From: Megalobrama amblycephala
Lineage: Eukaryota > Chordata > Actinopteri > Cypriniformes > Xenocyprididae
Direction of reading: 5' to 3'
Length of the DNA: 64,000 nt
Assembly: GCF_018812025.1 (NCBI RefSeq)
Contig: NC_063054.1
Location: 9,496,582-9,560,581 of the forward strand
In this document: one piece after another, positions 1-11,182 of the stretch
Numbering within the stretch: the first letter of the stretch is position 1
How the letters are laid out: each line of letters starts with the position of its first letter
Notes under the pieces: model-generated
The model's input: the letters and a program-made list of their open reading frames with translations, nothing else
What the model was told of the DNA's origin: nothing
The model's database searches: none
Program-made: the position numbers and the translations under genes

Positions 1-1125
1 AAATGTCATGTTTTAAATCATGTAAGTCATATCGAAAACAAAAATTCTGTGTTTATATAATCTGTATGAAAAGAGACACATGTCAGAAATCCGTGATTCA
101 GCTCATTATCCGCTAATGCGGCCACGCCCACGGAGCGAGCGCTATTCATAGGCAAATTCAGAGGCAATACATGCATACATCGTCTCAATCGTGTATTTAT
201 TGTCTTGAAAAGTGTTTATCTGTATGTAAAAGCCATGGTTAGCGACCTCTGGAAGACATGCCGTTAGTTCCTGATATGTCCTCTTCTTCTTTAGAATAAT
301 TTGTGGACTAAATGTGCACAGAGAGCACCCTCCGGCTGCAAGTATGAATTGAAAACACCATTCCTGAAATGTCCTCTTCTTCTTTAGAATAATTTGTGGA
401 CTAAAGGTGTACAGAGCGCCCTCCGGCTGCAAGTATGAATTGAAAACACCAGCGCTCATAGTGATAACAATGAATATAGAATAAATATAACTCCTCTGTA
501 TAGAAAATTGACATAAACATATGAGAATCCATCAATATTTCTCCAAATGTGAATGCTTTTAAACTAAAAACCTATATTCAGACTCTTTGCATTACAGAAA
601 TACATTATATTTTAAAGAATATAATAGAATACCATCATTTTAAATTGAGCTGAGACATGATTACAGAGGTTTTTTTCACAGCCTACCTGACTGAAAGGCC
701 TTATTAATATGCAGCACGATTAGAGGTTCTTTATGCGATTCTTTTGTCTTCGCAGGTGTAAATGAGCCATTATTCATGATGATTCACGCCTCCATGCATA
801 CTGTGTTTCTTGATAAAAAGTGTCTTACAAAAACTAAATCAATATAAACCAAATATAAACACAGATTTAATATATATTTTTGGCCTTATTTCAGTGACTT
901 AATTTTTTTGTTTTTTCAATAACCACGCATAAACATTATTCCTTCAAAAACACAAACATGTGCACACATGTTCCTCACATATTGTGGTAGCCTAGTTTGT
1001 GCTGAATACAGTGTAATGACACCTTTGTCATTAATATGTTTATGAACAACTGAAAAAAGCACAAATGTCAGGGCATGTCAAAACTTCTCCAGGCCCCAAA
1101 TCAGCCTCAGACTCCAGAGGGTTAA
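1..1125 (-). mobile_element. piggyBac-like non-autonomous element, copy 1 (cut by window start)
   Basis: Read on the minus strand the element starts at a TTAA (1122-1125) followed by CCCTCTGGAGTCTGAGG. A complete copy in opposite orientation at 45164-46603 matches throughout. TTAA target sites with CCYT-type termini are the piggyBac pattern, so superfamily assignment is by family knowledge. The other terminus lies beyond base 1. Nothing resembling a full transposase is visible, only a roughly 105-codon open frame, so the element is probably non-autonomous. Confidence 0.72.
142..459 (-). other. Short open frame inside piggyBac-like copy 1
   Basis: A 105-codon frame beginning MSAGVFNS contains two tandem units of about 31 residues, each with T-F-S-P-Q-I-I-L-K-K-K-R. 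They come from a 93-bp DNA duplication (278-370 and 371-456). The copy at 45860-46180 keeps the same frame open; the two indels I can see between them (6 bp and 3 bp) preserve it. Most base differences change the amino acid, which argues against purifying selection. I recognise no domain. It may be a chance frame or a leftover exon. Confidence 0.3.
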
Positions 1126-1266
1126 GTTCGTCGAAAATTAATTAAAAGAAATAAGTTCATAAAACCCAAAACAATGAAACAGTTCAGTTTACTTAAAATA
1201 TATAAAATTTCTGTGAACTTGAAAGAAAACGAAAGCTCTAAATATTTATAAAAGTTAATTTGACTG

Positions 1267-1547
1267 TGTTACGGTTGTGTATGCAGGAGAGATGAGGCAA
1301 ATACGGAGATCTACAAAACCACTGGGTTTAATGATAATTCAGGAATATAACATTGAGAGACACATAAACACAACCTTAACACAACAGAGAACGGACAGGG
1401 AGTGAGTCCATAATGAAGGAGTGCTGATGAGGGAGTCCAGGTGACGATGATCTGTGATGATGGGGAGATGACAAGGGAAGTGAGTGCAGGTGTGGAGAAC
1501 AGGAGGAACATGGGAAATGAAGTCCAGGGAACAAGGGATCTGTGACA
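1267..1547 (-). mobile_element. Solo LTR-like element, 281 bp
   Basis: On the minus strand it runs TGTCACAGATCC to CCGTAACA, the TG...CA form of retrotransposon LTRs. Flanking pentamers GACTG (1262-1266) and GACTA (1548-1552) match at 4 of 5 bases, fitting a 5-bp duplication. A minus-strand ATTAAA lies near 1327-1332, a plausible polyadenylation signal 60 bp from the 3' end. No internal retroviral sequence adjoins it, so it is read as a recombined solo LTR. The retrotransposon family is not identified. Confidence 0.55.
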
Positions 1548-1807
1548 GACTAATTTGTTTAATTTAAGTCTGTCTGTCTTAAAATAGTCTGCAGCAAATC
1601 AGATCCATTTGTAAACGTGTCATTCAGACAAACTATTCTTCAAAGTTTCGCCTGATGTGTTCTGCAAAAGAAAAAAAGTCATAGGTTTTGACAGCCATGG
1701 GGGTGAGTAAATTGACATAATTTTCATTTTTGAAATGTGTCATGTAAACATGCTTTAAGTGCGTAAATCAGGTGGTTTTCAGCATTTACAGCCATTTACA
1801 ACCTGCC
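1548..1807. other. No gene; MITE-end fragment
   Basis: The stretch about 1650-1735 (agtcatagg, then gggggtgagtaaattgac and ttttcatttttg) matches the inner end of the abundant MITE family whose consensus runs from 'tcatacaggtttgga' to 'gggtgaact'. Its terminal inverted repeat is decayed. The rest shows nothing recognisable. Confidence 0.4.
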
Positions 1808-1832
1808 TATTTATTTATTTATTTATTTATTT
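1808..1832. repeat. (TTTA)n microsatellite
   Basis: Six perfect ATTT/TTTA units. Confidence 0.9.
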
Positions 1833-1904
1833 TTTAAGCTAACGGGAGAATCACTTAATATGCTTCTGGCAACAACCTGATTTTAATGCAGCTCTGGAAT
1901 TTTA

Positions 1905-1907
<3 letters not shown>

Positions 1908-1962
<55 letters not shown>
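1908..1962. repeat. (TA)n microsatellite
   Basis: About 27 uninterrupted TA units. Confidence 0.97.
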
Positions 1963-1968
<6 letters not shown>

Positions 1969-2861
1969 AGGTTGAAAGCTTTTGCAGAAAACTATCTAAA
2001 AGTCACTGGTTTGGAAAAAAAAATATAATAACTCAATAAAAGACTAAATCAAATTCAAGGCAGACATTTTTAGAGTCAAGCATAGCAAAGTTGCTTTTTG
2101 CTCAATAAGAATGTGCTGGCTTATGGTCTTTGTATCCTTACCACACGACAAGCTCTCCGCTGAGATTCCCATAGTTAAATCAAGCTGTTGTGTGCTCTGA
2201 CACCTCTGATTTCAACCAGTAGGGAGTCCAGGGTCCGTCACGGGTTAGCAGGCAGGTGAAGTTCCTCTGAAGTGCCCAATCGATTTCTTTCCTCCCAGAA
2301 ACCCTGGTGGCAAAAAAATCTATCCCACATAACATCAAATAGCTCTCAGACCGGGCCTATGTCCTCTGGCGTATGTCCTCTGGCTTTCTCCCTGCCGCTG
2401 TTGGGAGCTGACAAAGGCCCCTCAAGTCATTTCCAGAGTTGGCGTTTGGCATGTCGTCCCTGGGAGTGTGATTGTGCGACCTGCGGACTGTGTGTGTGAC
2501 AGTGCCCATAGAGCTGCTAAAAGCTCTTAATAACAACACTGGCCACTTCAACACTTCTCAGAAGACACAAGCGGAACCGTGACCTTTAATCTGGTCAAAT
2601 CACAGCACTGCAAAAAGCACTTTTTCTCAGAGTACTTCCTTTTTCATGTAAAAGCAAACTCAGCTTCTCATCAGTGTTGAAGAAGCTACTTTGAAACTGT
2701 AGATTCCCAAGGTGCAAAGTTCTCATAACTCATACTCATATGTACTTAAATTATAGTGAAGATACTATTTTGAAAAAAAATATTCAGCTACACTTCAATC
2801 TACTAAAGAAAGATCTGTTTTAGGGGGTAGTGCATTGAAATGTTTGTTTTGTGAAATGTAT
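1963..2861. other. No gene seen
   Basis: Low-repeat sequence. A local direct duplication of gtatgtcctctggc occurs around 2358-2385. Frames of 65-75 codons on both strands here have no recognisable protein features and are treated as chance. Confidence 0.6.
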
Positions 2862-2935
2862 GATAGATAGATAGATAGACAGATAGACAGATAGATAGAT
2901 AGATAGTCAGTCAGTCAGTCAGTCAGTCAGTCAGT
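2862..2935. repeat. Compound (GATA)n-(TCAG)n microsatellite
   Basis: GATA units with scattered GACA variants switch at about 2906 to seven perfect TCAG units. Confidence 0.95.
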
Positions 2936-3689
2936 GGGTTAGTTAGTAGGGTGTAATACTACATGTATTCGACGAATATAGTCAGTCACAGGCAATCCAC
3001 ACTCCAATCCAGAAGGGGACACATGTGGTAATGCAACACTGTTTGCTAACCGCCACAAATGGTTATGCACAGATTTGTTTACATTGTAATCTCTCAACTA
3101 GTTTTTCAACTGCGGAAAGACATCAATAAATCAGCTTGAGAATAATATCTCACGTAGCATTACATTTACCTCAGGCAAGTCATTTAGTGTTCACAGCATG
3201 TTCGTTCACTAGAGAAATGAACTCTAGAGGGGAAAGTTTCACTAAATATATGCACTATATTAGCTTATATATTCATTATGTTTACTTTAACTGTTAGTAA
3301 TGTCTTAATTATTTAATATATGTTTAAATAAATGTGTCATGAAAACATGTTATGACAGTAACTGTGTAAATGGTTATTTTTCAAAAAATCAATTGGAGTA
3401 GAAAAATAATTGAAAATATTAGATTTAGAAGTTAATGCAAAACCTGCCTTTTTTTGAGTGTTTAATACATTTAAAAATAAATAGCAACTGAATTTAATTG
3501 TTTGGGATCTGTTGTTAATTGTAACCTTTAATATTATAGTAATGTGCAAGAAATGCTGATAGATTTTTTTTTATCTTTAAGAAAATGTCAATTATAATTG
3601 ATTTTTTCTAAAAGAGAGAGGCATAATTTGCTCAATAAACCACTGTTTAATAAAAAAAGAAGGAAAAAGAAGCAATTTTATGGTTAGTT
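2936..3689. other. AT-rich stretch, no gene seen
   Basis: AT-rich and without recognisable coding. Part may be the internal region of the hAT element whose end lies at 3690-3784; no left terminus could be found. Confidence 0.5.
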
Positions 3690-3784
3690 TTCTCCACTCT
3701 GCTGTACCGAACACATACTGAACCATGACTTCAATACCGAGGTACGTACCGAACCGACATATTTGTGTACCGTCACACCGCTAA
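3690..3784 (-). mobile_element. hAT-like terminal fragment
   Basis: On the minus strand it begins TTAGCGGTGTGACGGTACAC and continues with CGGTTCGGTACGTACC. This is a terminal repeat I associate with a widespread fish hAT family. Only this end is visible, and it abuts a TAGA microsatellite. Confidence 0.5.
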
Positions 3785-3824
3785 TAGATAGATAGATAGA
3801 TAGATAGACAGATAGATGGATAGA
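3785..3824. repeat. (TAGA)n microsatellite
   Basis: About ten TAGA units with CAGA and TGGA variants. Confidence 0.95.
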
Positions 3825-4099
3825 TTTCTGTGAACCACTTGTCTGTATTATGTATGTTATATAATGTAAAAAATCACAGTGATCATTTTAACATTACACT
3901 GCTATTAGTTGGAAAAAATAAGCTTCAGGTGCAAACAAAATAGGTCTATGTCTCAATAGTTTAGCAATGCATGAAACAGCTCATACAGAAGTCACAACAT
4001 GCCGAATCCGTGTGACCAACTTAAATATATAAAAACCTTGTGCGAAATTCCTGATTGCGTGCATTCTTTTTAAAATGACTAGGTTTCATATCTAGATCA

Positions 4100-4475
4100 G
4101 AGACCACACCTTTACTGCAAAAGCTACACTTCAAAATCACATACTGAGTAGGTACTACATTTGAATTTAAATTTACTTTGCAACCATTAAAAAAAGTATG
4201 TTCTGTGTGAATATGGGTAGTATGAATGAAATTCAGATGCACTATATCCGCCATATTGTTACTGTCACGTGACCTACCAGCATCAGTTGTGCTGCTTCAC
4301 TGCCCTGCCATTTATAAATCCTCTCTCATGGCCTCATGGGATAGTAAAGTGTCAATTGCATGCACACTTCTGGAAGTGGTAGGACATCTTGGTACTTTTT
4401 ACCCACTAGTAGTCTTTTGGCATACTGTTTTTCACATACTATATGGTAGGACAGTATTCGATTTCAGTCTTAAAA
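4100..4475. mobile_element. Probable DNA-transposon fragment, CATACT-rich
   Basis: The block holds agtatgaatgaaattcaga, a gcactatatccgccatattg motif and mirrored CATACT/AGTATG motifs near both ends (ttcacatactatatgg at 4430-4446). These resemble a dispersed teleost DNA element. Termini and TSD could not be fixed. The 85-codon frame at 4226-4483 is not recognised. Confidence 0.35.
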
Positions 4476-6360
4476 ACAGCTAACTGAAGTTAGTAGCATG
4501 TCTACTTTTATTTTGCTGCATATTTTGCTCAAGTCCAAACAAAAACCAACAAACTGACTCAAGCCGACCTCTGAATAATTGTTTAAACCAGCAAGTCTGT
4601 TCTTTCTGTATGGGTAATGACTTTTAAGCAGTAAATAATAGATGAGCCTCTGAAAATTCACCCAGGGTTATGTTTATTTATTAGCCTGTTTTCTCTCATT
4701 AGACTCCATCTGACATTTGATCTGGCCACGGCTGCACTTTCCACACGAGTCTAGACTGTGTCACCCTTCAAATTAACGAATATGAAGGGGTGCCGTGGCA
4801 AGTAAAGCTCTGTAATATGAATAAAAATGGTATTTAAATCAGAATCCAGCTGATCTCCTGTCAGGCCTGGCTGTTTCTCCTCCCATTCATTATACAGCTT
4901 TGTCACCAGCGTCTCTCTCTCACTCCTCCTCTCCCCTTTTTCCTTTTCATCCTGCCATCTCCAGCAAGGATCCTTTGTAGTGACAAAAAGCATGTGTGTT
5001 TGTCTATGACAGGTGTGTTAATGTGCCTCTGTTTAGCACATTGGGTGCTAATGGGAGTCTTTGCTGTGAAGAGAGCGAGCGCGACAGGGGAACCGCCGAA
5101 CAGAAAAAAGCACGCGTCCAAACTCAAGAGGTGAGACGGATCTCTAATTTGCCTCACCTCCAGACAAACCCCACTTTAATCCCATATCGGGCTGTCAAGT
5201 AGGGCAGAAGATCCAGGATTCTGTACCTAAAGAACGGTGCGTTTGAAGTGTGCGTCATACGGCCCGCCTGTCTTTGTGTCTAGGGCAGTCTGCCTCAAGG
5301 ACAAGTTAAAAGTTTAGTCGAATAAAATCCCTCAGAACTCTTCAAACCCAAATGGCTGGAGGCCTGTATGGATTAGCGATTTCTCTTCAAAGCTTCGAAT
5401 CAAGATTTGGCTGCTAATTTACACATTTGAACAAAATGTCAAAATTGCTAGTGGTTTTGCGTGCCAGGTAATGACTACCTTTGAGACGGCCCTGCCAAGG
5501 CAAACCTCGCTCATCAATTTAGCACATCACGCAATCCTTTCCGGCAATGCTAATGCTGCTTTTTTGAGGCCGAGAAAACTGAGAACGCCGTCTGCTGTGA
5601 GTTTCTTTGAGGTTGGAGCGTGGTCTCAGGAGGTCTTGATTTATTGTGTGGTTGAATTAGCGGGAGTATCTCTCTTGTAATGCTGGAACCTCGCTGGCCC
5701 GTAATATTTTTCAGTGCTCTCAATCTTGTTCTATCTCTGTGTGCAGTGTACCGATCTATCGCTCAAAGTTGTTTTTGTCTCTCCTTGCTCTGCTTATTGT
5801 GTTTTATCTGTACAGAAAGCCATTGTGCTTTGCAGTGGCCGTGCTTGTCTGCTCCTTTTTTTTTTAGGCAGGGAAGCTGGGACCAGTCTGATGAGTAAAT
5901 ATGTGGATTATTTTTTTCATCTCTGCTTTCTTGTTCAATTCAAGAGGGATGTGACCCATTGGGTCATGTGCAATTCTAAAAACTAGATGCTATTATCTCC
6001 TTGCCATTTTGCTGGTGACCGAGTCACAAATTAAAGCGGAAAACTGAGAGCTGTCAAACACATCAATGTGAAAATGTGAATGTATAGCTGTGAAAATTAA
6101 ATATGATCGTGTAACATTGATTTTTTCTTTGAAGAACTGAATAGCAACCACTTCCGCAAGAGGAAGTTTTAAAGGTTTTTTCTTTTTTTGCTAATTAAAG
6201 AAGTATTTACACAATATATTGAGATCAAAAGGCCCAGATAGTTAATAATGAGTAACATAAACTTTAGACACAATATTATCAATTGCTTATGGCATCTATT
6301 TTACTCCAGTTTTACTGCAATGAAAACAAAGCCACAGCAGAATCAACCATTGTGTGTCTC
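4476..6360. other. Unique stretch, no gene seen
   Basis: Moderate GC, no tandem repeats and no recognised transposon ends. Overlapping 60-90-codon frames on both strands show no domains and no consistent splice context. It could be intergenic or intronic, and 4700-5900 is a candidate for conserved non-coding sequence. Confidence 0.55.
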
Positions 6361-6394
6361 AGAGCAACACACGCCAACGGCGCTCCTTTATGAA

Positions 6395-7670
6395 TGAGTG
6401 TTTATGAATAAATTAATGAATCAATCAAGTGTCTAATTCAATGACTCGCTCATAAAGACAGTCACTTGTTTTTTGCTCAATGAATCAGTGTTTTTGAATG
6501 AATCGTTGAGTGAATGTTTAAATTAATCACTGTTTCATTCCTGAATGTGTCTGAACAAATCTTTTAAATGATTCAGTGACTCACTCATAAAGACAGTCGC
6601 TTGTTTTCTTGCTTAATGAATCACTGTTTTTGAATGAATCGTTGAGTGAATGTTTAAATTACTCACTGTTTCATTCCTGAATGTGTCTGAACAAATCTTT
6701 TAAATGATTCAGTGACTCACTCATAAAGACAGTCAATTGTTTTTTGCTCAATGAATCAGTGTTTTTGAATGAATCGTTAAGTGAATGTTTAAATTACTCA
6801 GTTTCATTCCTGAATGTGTCTGAACAAATCTTTTAAATGATTCAGTGACTCACTCATAAAGACAGTCACTTGTTTTCTTGCTTAATGAATCACTGTTTTT
6901 GAATGAATCGTTGAGTGAATGTTTAAATTACTCACTGTTTCATTCCTGAATGTGTCTGAACAAATCTTTTAAATGATTCAGTGACTCACTCATAAAGACA
7001 GTCACTTGTTTTCTTGCTTAATGAATCACTGTTTTTGAATGAATCGTTGAGTGAATGTTTAAATTACTCACTGTTTCATTCCTGAATGTGTCTGAACAAA
7101 TCTTTTAAATGATTCAGTGACTCACTCATAAACACAGTCACTTGTTTTCTTGCTCAATGAATCACTGTTTTTGAATGAATCGTTGAGTGAATGTTTAAAT
7201 TACTCACTGTTTCATTCCTGAATGTGTATGAACAAACCTGTTGAGTGATTCAGTGACTCACTTATAAAAACAGTCACTTATTTTGTTACTCAGTGAACCA
7301 GTGTTTGAACAAAGTGAATTTTTCAGTGATTTACTCATACGTGCAAAAAGTTGTATCATTTCTAAATGTGTTTGAACAAATCTGTATGTTTGAGTGATTC
7401 AAGGACTTACTCTTGAAGATAATCACTTGTTTTTTTTTTCCTCTTAATGAATCAATGTGTTTGAATGAATTGTGTGAATGATTCAGTGACTCATAAAGAC
7501 TGTCAGTTGTTTTGTTTCTCAATTAATCATTGTTTTTCAAAAAATTGAGTGAATGTTTAAGTGACTCACTTTGAAAGACAGCAACTTGTTTCACTCCTGA
7601 ATGAATCTGTGTGTGGTTGACAATATCCTTGAGTGATTCAAGGACTCCCTCATGAAGACAGTCACTTATT
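6395..7670. repeat. Satellite-like tandem array, ~135-bp unit
   Basis: The landmark tgaatgaatcgtt recurs at 6495, 6631, 6766, 6900, 7036 and 7172, giving a period of 134-136 bp. Each unit carries gaatgtgtctgaacaaatc, a 'gattcagtgactcactcataaag' segment and 'acagtcacttgtttt'. About six units are near-identical; diverged units flank them to about 6395 and 7670. Sub-motifs TGAATGAATC and TGATTCAGTGA hint that the long unit grew from a shorter repeat. Confidence 0.93.
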
Positions 7671-8013
7671 TTGTCAAAAATCAATCAGACATTCTTTCTC
7701 AACAATTGTAAATTGCAGAAAGAGTTGCTGAAAAATCCCCACACCTAATACATGGACTTGACAGTCCATCTGGAATGCGCAATCACAGACAAGCGGAGTA
7801 AAAAAAAAAAAAAAAATGGTAGAAAGTCTTTGTGTTGTTGGAATATACATCAGCACCCTTGAAACCCAGTTAATCAAACTCAAGGACCGGAACAAACTAT
7901 TATAATGCCCAATATCACTGGGATTAAGTGCAAGCGAAATGTGCACAAAAATTTACTGAGTTCACCTTTAATGCTGCTTTTACTAATTCAAACATTGCTC
8001 TAGTAAAAGAGTT
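7671..8013. other. No gene; A17 tract
   Basis: Contains a 17-base poly-A run (7800-7816) and otherwise unremarkable sequence. The 90-codon minus-strand frame crossing the poly-A is a chance frame. Confidence 0.6.
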
Positions 8014-8183
8014 CTGTCAAACGATTAATCGTGATTAATCACATCCAGAATAAAAGTTTGTTTGTTCATAATAAATGTATTTGTACTGTGTATAATTATT
8101 ATGCATATATAAATACACACATATATTAAGCAAAAACAAACTTTTATTTCGGATGTGATTAATCGCGATTAATCATTTGACAG
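8014..8183. mobile_element. Palindromic MITE, CTGTCAAACGATTAATC ends
   Basis: The left end reads CTGTCAAACGATTAATCG, then TGATTAATCACATCC. The right end is its near-perfect reverse complement (ggatgtgattaatcgcgattaatc, ending tttgacag). About 55-bp arms enclose an AT-rich centre containing gtgtataattattatgcat. No clear TSD was found. The centre resembles that of the element at 54028-54381. Confidence 0.8.
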
Positions 8184-9233
8184 TACTTTCATATATTTGT
8201 ACAAACGGAGATTTATAAGGATTAACTGTAATACGTTTTGTAGTTATCTATATTCAGATCCGTCATTTATTGAAAATGTTCTTCCCATGTGTCCCTGGGC
8301 AGACATCTCTGACCAGGTGTGTGGAAAAGCAGGTGGCACTCAGGAAATAAATAGAGACGAGCACTCAGCCACACCTGGCGATTTGAACCTAAACCCCCTC
8401 TGATTATGTCCATTACCCGAGTCACTGGTCCATGCTCCCATAATGCCACTCGACCAAACTATAGTCTTTTCTCTGACCTAATCCTCCCTGCCTTTCTGGC
8501 TAGTGGGAGTCAGCCCGAACTTTGATGTCTAGTGACGGAGAACAAATACCCGCTCTCCGCTGAAGGCAGTTGATTTCTCCACCTCTGAAGGTTTACCCAG
8601 CCCTCCCCGCTGCGACCTGACATTAAATACACAAGGGCTGAGGGCAAGAGGTGTTGGTCTGATTTGAAATTGAGGCCTCCACAAGCATGAGTAACAAACT
8701 GAGACAGGCCTCAATAGGCCGATTTTGGCTTTAGATGGACGTCACAAACACTTGGCGAAGAAGTAGGAAATGAATAAATTTAGGAGGAAATGTTCTTCAG
8801 AACTAATTCTATGCACAGAGCATTTATCATCTCTCTCGGTATGAATAATAATGAGGAGCCAGACTCACTGTCTACGTGTGTGGTTAAGCAAAAATACAAT
8901 AAATTCACAATTGGTTCCTTATAAAACACTGCATGCATGCAATATAAGAATTACATTTTGAATCATGTATCATGAATACTGTACATTGTTTAGAGAAAGC
9001 TATCTATTAGCATTTGTATTCGTCTCAATAGCTGTTGCATAATATAATATTACCAATATATTGTTGCTTGCACAAAATGTTATATCAAATACACAAATAG
9101 TTTTGAATGGAATCAATGGAGAAAGAACCAGATGTTGCAGTGGCTAATGAGGCCATGCTAACCAGCTAAACTTTGACCTCTTGATCATCCCATTTGTTCA
9201 AATACAGTGTTATTGTTCATGTGTCCCTGACAG
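8184..9233. other. Unique stretch, no gene seen
   Basis: No repeats recognised apart from a short gcatgcatgc at about 8930. Frames of 60-70 codons here are not recognised. Confidence 0.55.
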
Positions 9234-9335
9234 CAACATAGTGTCTGCCCAGATCCGGCCCACATCTGGTCCGCATGTAATCCACATACACCAGATGTGG
9301 GTCAGATGTGGGCCACACTATGTTGATGTATGGGG
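9234..9335. repeat. Inverted repeat with CCACATCTGG motifs
   Basis: CAACATAGTGT at 9234 mirrors acactatgttg near 9330. Between them gcccacatctgg and ccagatgtgggtc recur in both orientations. This fits a short fold-back element or a decayed CCACATCTG minisatellite known to be common in fish. Confidence 0.6.
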
Positions 9336-9347
9336 TATTTTGCAACC

Positions 9348-9597
9348 CAATCTCACGGCAATTCATACATATTTTACGAGGTGGCTAATCAATTAACGTT
9401 TTTTTTTTGCTAAATAGTACGTATTTTACAAGTTGCCAAATTTGTATGAATTCGTACGAATGATCTACCCCTAACCCCGCACCTAAACCTACTCGTCATT
9501 GGGGTTTAGACAAATTGTATGAATTCGTGCGAGTGAGGTCATACAAATTTGTACGAATTAGCCACCTCGTAAAATACGTACAAATTGGTCGTTGGAT
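9348..9597. mobile_element. Palindromic MITE, ACGAGGTGGCTAATT arms
   Basis: The left arm has attttacgaggtggctaat and the right arm has attagccacctcgtaaaat, with tgtatgaattcgt recurring on both sides of a ctacccctaaccccgcac centre. The two arms form a long imperfect hairpin. No transposase is present. Confidence 0.7.
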
Positions 9598-9639
9598 AGC
9601 ATTTTTTTTTAATGACAAACTAGATTTTTTTTATTTTGA

Positions 9640-9790
9640 CCTTTCAGGTCATCTTCACTTTGGAAAATGAAGATTCTGTCATCATCTGTTTGCCCTCATG
9701 TCATTTCAAACCTGTATGACTTCTGTGAAATACATTCAACTTTGTCCATACTATGAAAGCCAAAACTTTTAAGCTACAAAAAGGAATCTC
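9640..9790. mobile_element. MITE fragment
   Basis: gccctcatgtcatttcaaac followed by ctgtatgacttct is the internal arm of the family ending in gggtgaacta. Terminal repeats are absent, so it is a relic. Confidence 0.4.
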
Positions 9791-9884
9791 CATAAAGGTA
9801 ATGTAAAATTAATGCGATTTGACAATTGTCACCACGTTTGATGTATTTTTTATATACGTATGTATATCAGTGATGATTGTGAGT

Positions 9885-11174
9885 TAGTGTTAATTTCGGT
9901 GACGAAATCTATGATGAAAAATGTTCGTCAACAAAGTTTTTTTCCCCTGACTAAGACGAGACGATGATGAGACGATAATAAGGCCATTAAACGATAGCAT
10001 GCAACATGCAATATTATTGACGAAAAAAGATGAGACTACAATGTAGTTAAAAGAATGCAAACTTTACCAAAAACTTTTTTATTTTTGTTGAAATAAAAAA
10101 GTTTCCTGTTTTTATTTAATTTTTAATGTATTTTATATCTTTTATGTATCATCTTGATTCTGACTTTTAAAGCATTTTAAATATTGCGGTAAAATTCTCT
10201 GTTTTTACTGTTATTTCTATTCCTTATGTTCTATTTTTATTATTATTCTTTATGTAAAGCACTTTGAATTACCATTGTGTATGAAATGTGCTATACAAAT
10301 AAAATTGCCTTGCCTTGCCTTGAAAAGAGGAGCCAAAACATTTCAGACATACAAGACTCTATTAGGCGAGCGTTCATGTTTGCGGTTGCCAGATATCAAG
10401 AGCTCAAATCCCCCAATCAGAGATTTTCTGTTAAACATATACGTGGCCAGCTTTTTGCAATCTGGCAACCACTCACATGCGCTCTCTGCGGAGGCGCCAT
10501 GAAATGTAAAACATTTAAGGTATTCTGCGTAAACGAAAGTGTCATCCAGTCAGTCTGTGTTCTGTCATGGCTCTCAACTGTATTGTTTGCGATTGTGGTT
10601 GTGTGGCAATATGTACGGTCTTTTTTTGCCGTTGTTTTAATAGAGAGACGTCAATGCAACTTGAAAATATTGGAATTACTATTAGGAATTTCTTTGTTAT
10701 AATATTTGAGAGTAGGTTTTTGTTTTACCAGTTTTCATAATGTAGACAGGGCGAGTGTATATCTAAAGTCTTTGGTGTTTATTTAGCTCAAGCTATAATT
10801 GATAGGCTTTAATAAATCTGTACACTAGATGAGGTAAAATAAACCATGCATATGAATCAATATTCTGTTGATTTGTGCTTATTGGTGAAAGAGCAACTTC
10901 TGATGAAATGTAAAAATAAATTTCCCAAACGACAACAATCATTGCAATTAAAATTGAGCAAAATAATTTTGTTTAATCATTTTAACCATTATACAGTATG
11001 ATGAAAATGTGTAAGTTTCCATTGACTAAAACAAGACTAAAATGCTCAGACATGTAGTCGACTAAAACGTGACTAAACAAAAACAGGACTAAATATGATA
11101 AAAACTAAAAGTTACATTTGACACAGGACTAAGACTAAGATTAAATTAAGAAATCACTGACAAAATTAACACTA
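9885..11174. mobile_element. hAT element with 8-bp TSD
   Basis: The termini TAGTGTTAATTTCGGTGACG and, on the other strand, TAGTGTTAATTTTGTCAGTG are inverted repeats. Flanks TTGTGAGT (9877-9884) and GTGTGAGT (11175-11182) agree at 7 of 8 bases, fitting hAT. Subterminal gactaagac/actaaaac repeats are typical of this fish family. No transposase is recognised. A 141-codon frame at 10277-10702 starts in the tail of an inserted LINE and has no known domain. A LINE 3' end occupies 10105-10322. Confidence 0.8.
10105..10322 (+). mobile_element. LINE 3' end (L2/CR1-type) with TTGCC tail
   Basis: taaagcactttgaattacc, then gaaatgtgctatacaaataa, then a (TTGCC)n tail at 10303-10322, is the conserved 3' terminus of a common fish LINE. 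Only about 200 bp of 3' UTR remain (5' truncation). It sits inside the hAT element and so inserted later, although no TSD was resolved. Confidence 0.7.
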
Positions 11175-11182
11175 GTGTGAGT

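Noticed and set aside
5680..5986. Two overlapping hydrophobic frames resembling membrane segments
   Set aside because: T-rich DNA gives Leu/Phe/Cys-rich translation; the frames overlap and lack any family match.
6395..7670. CRISPR-like array
   Set aside because: Regular spacing, but the whole 135-bp unit repeats without unique spacers; eukaryotic satellite.
10277..10702. 141-codon open frame
   Set aside because: It starts in a LINE tail inside a hAT element; hydrophobic C-terminus but no recognised family.
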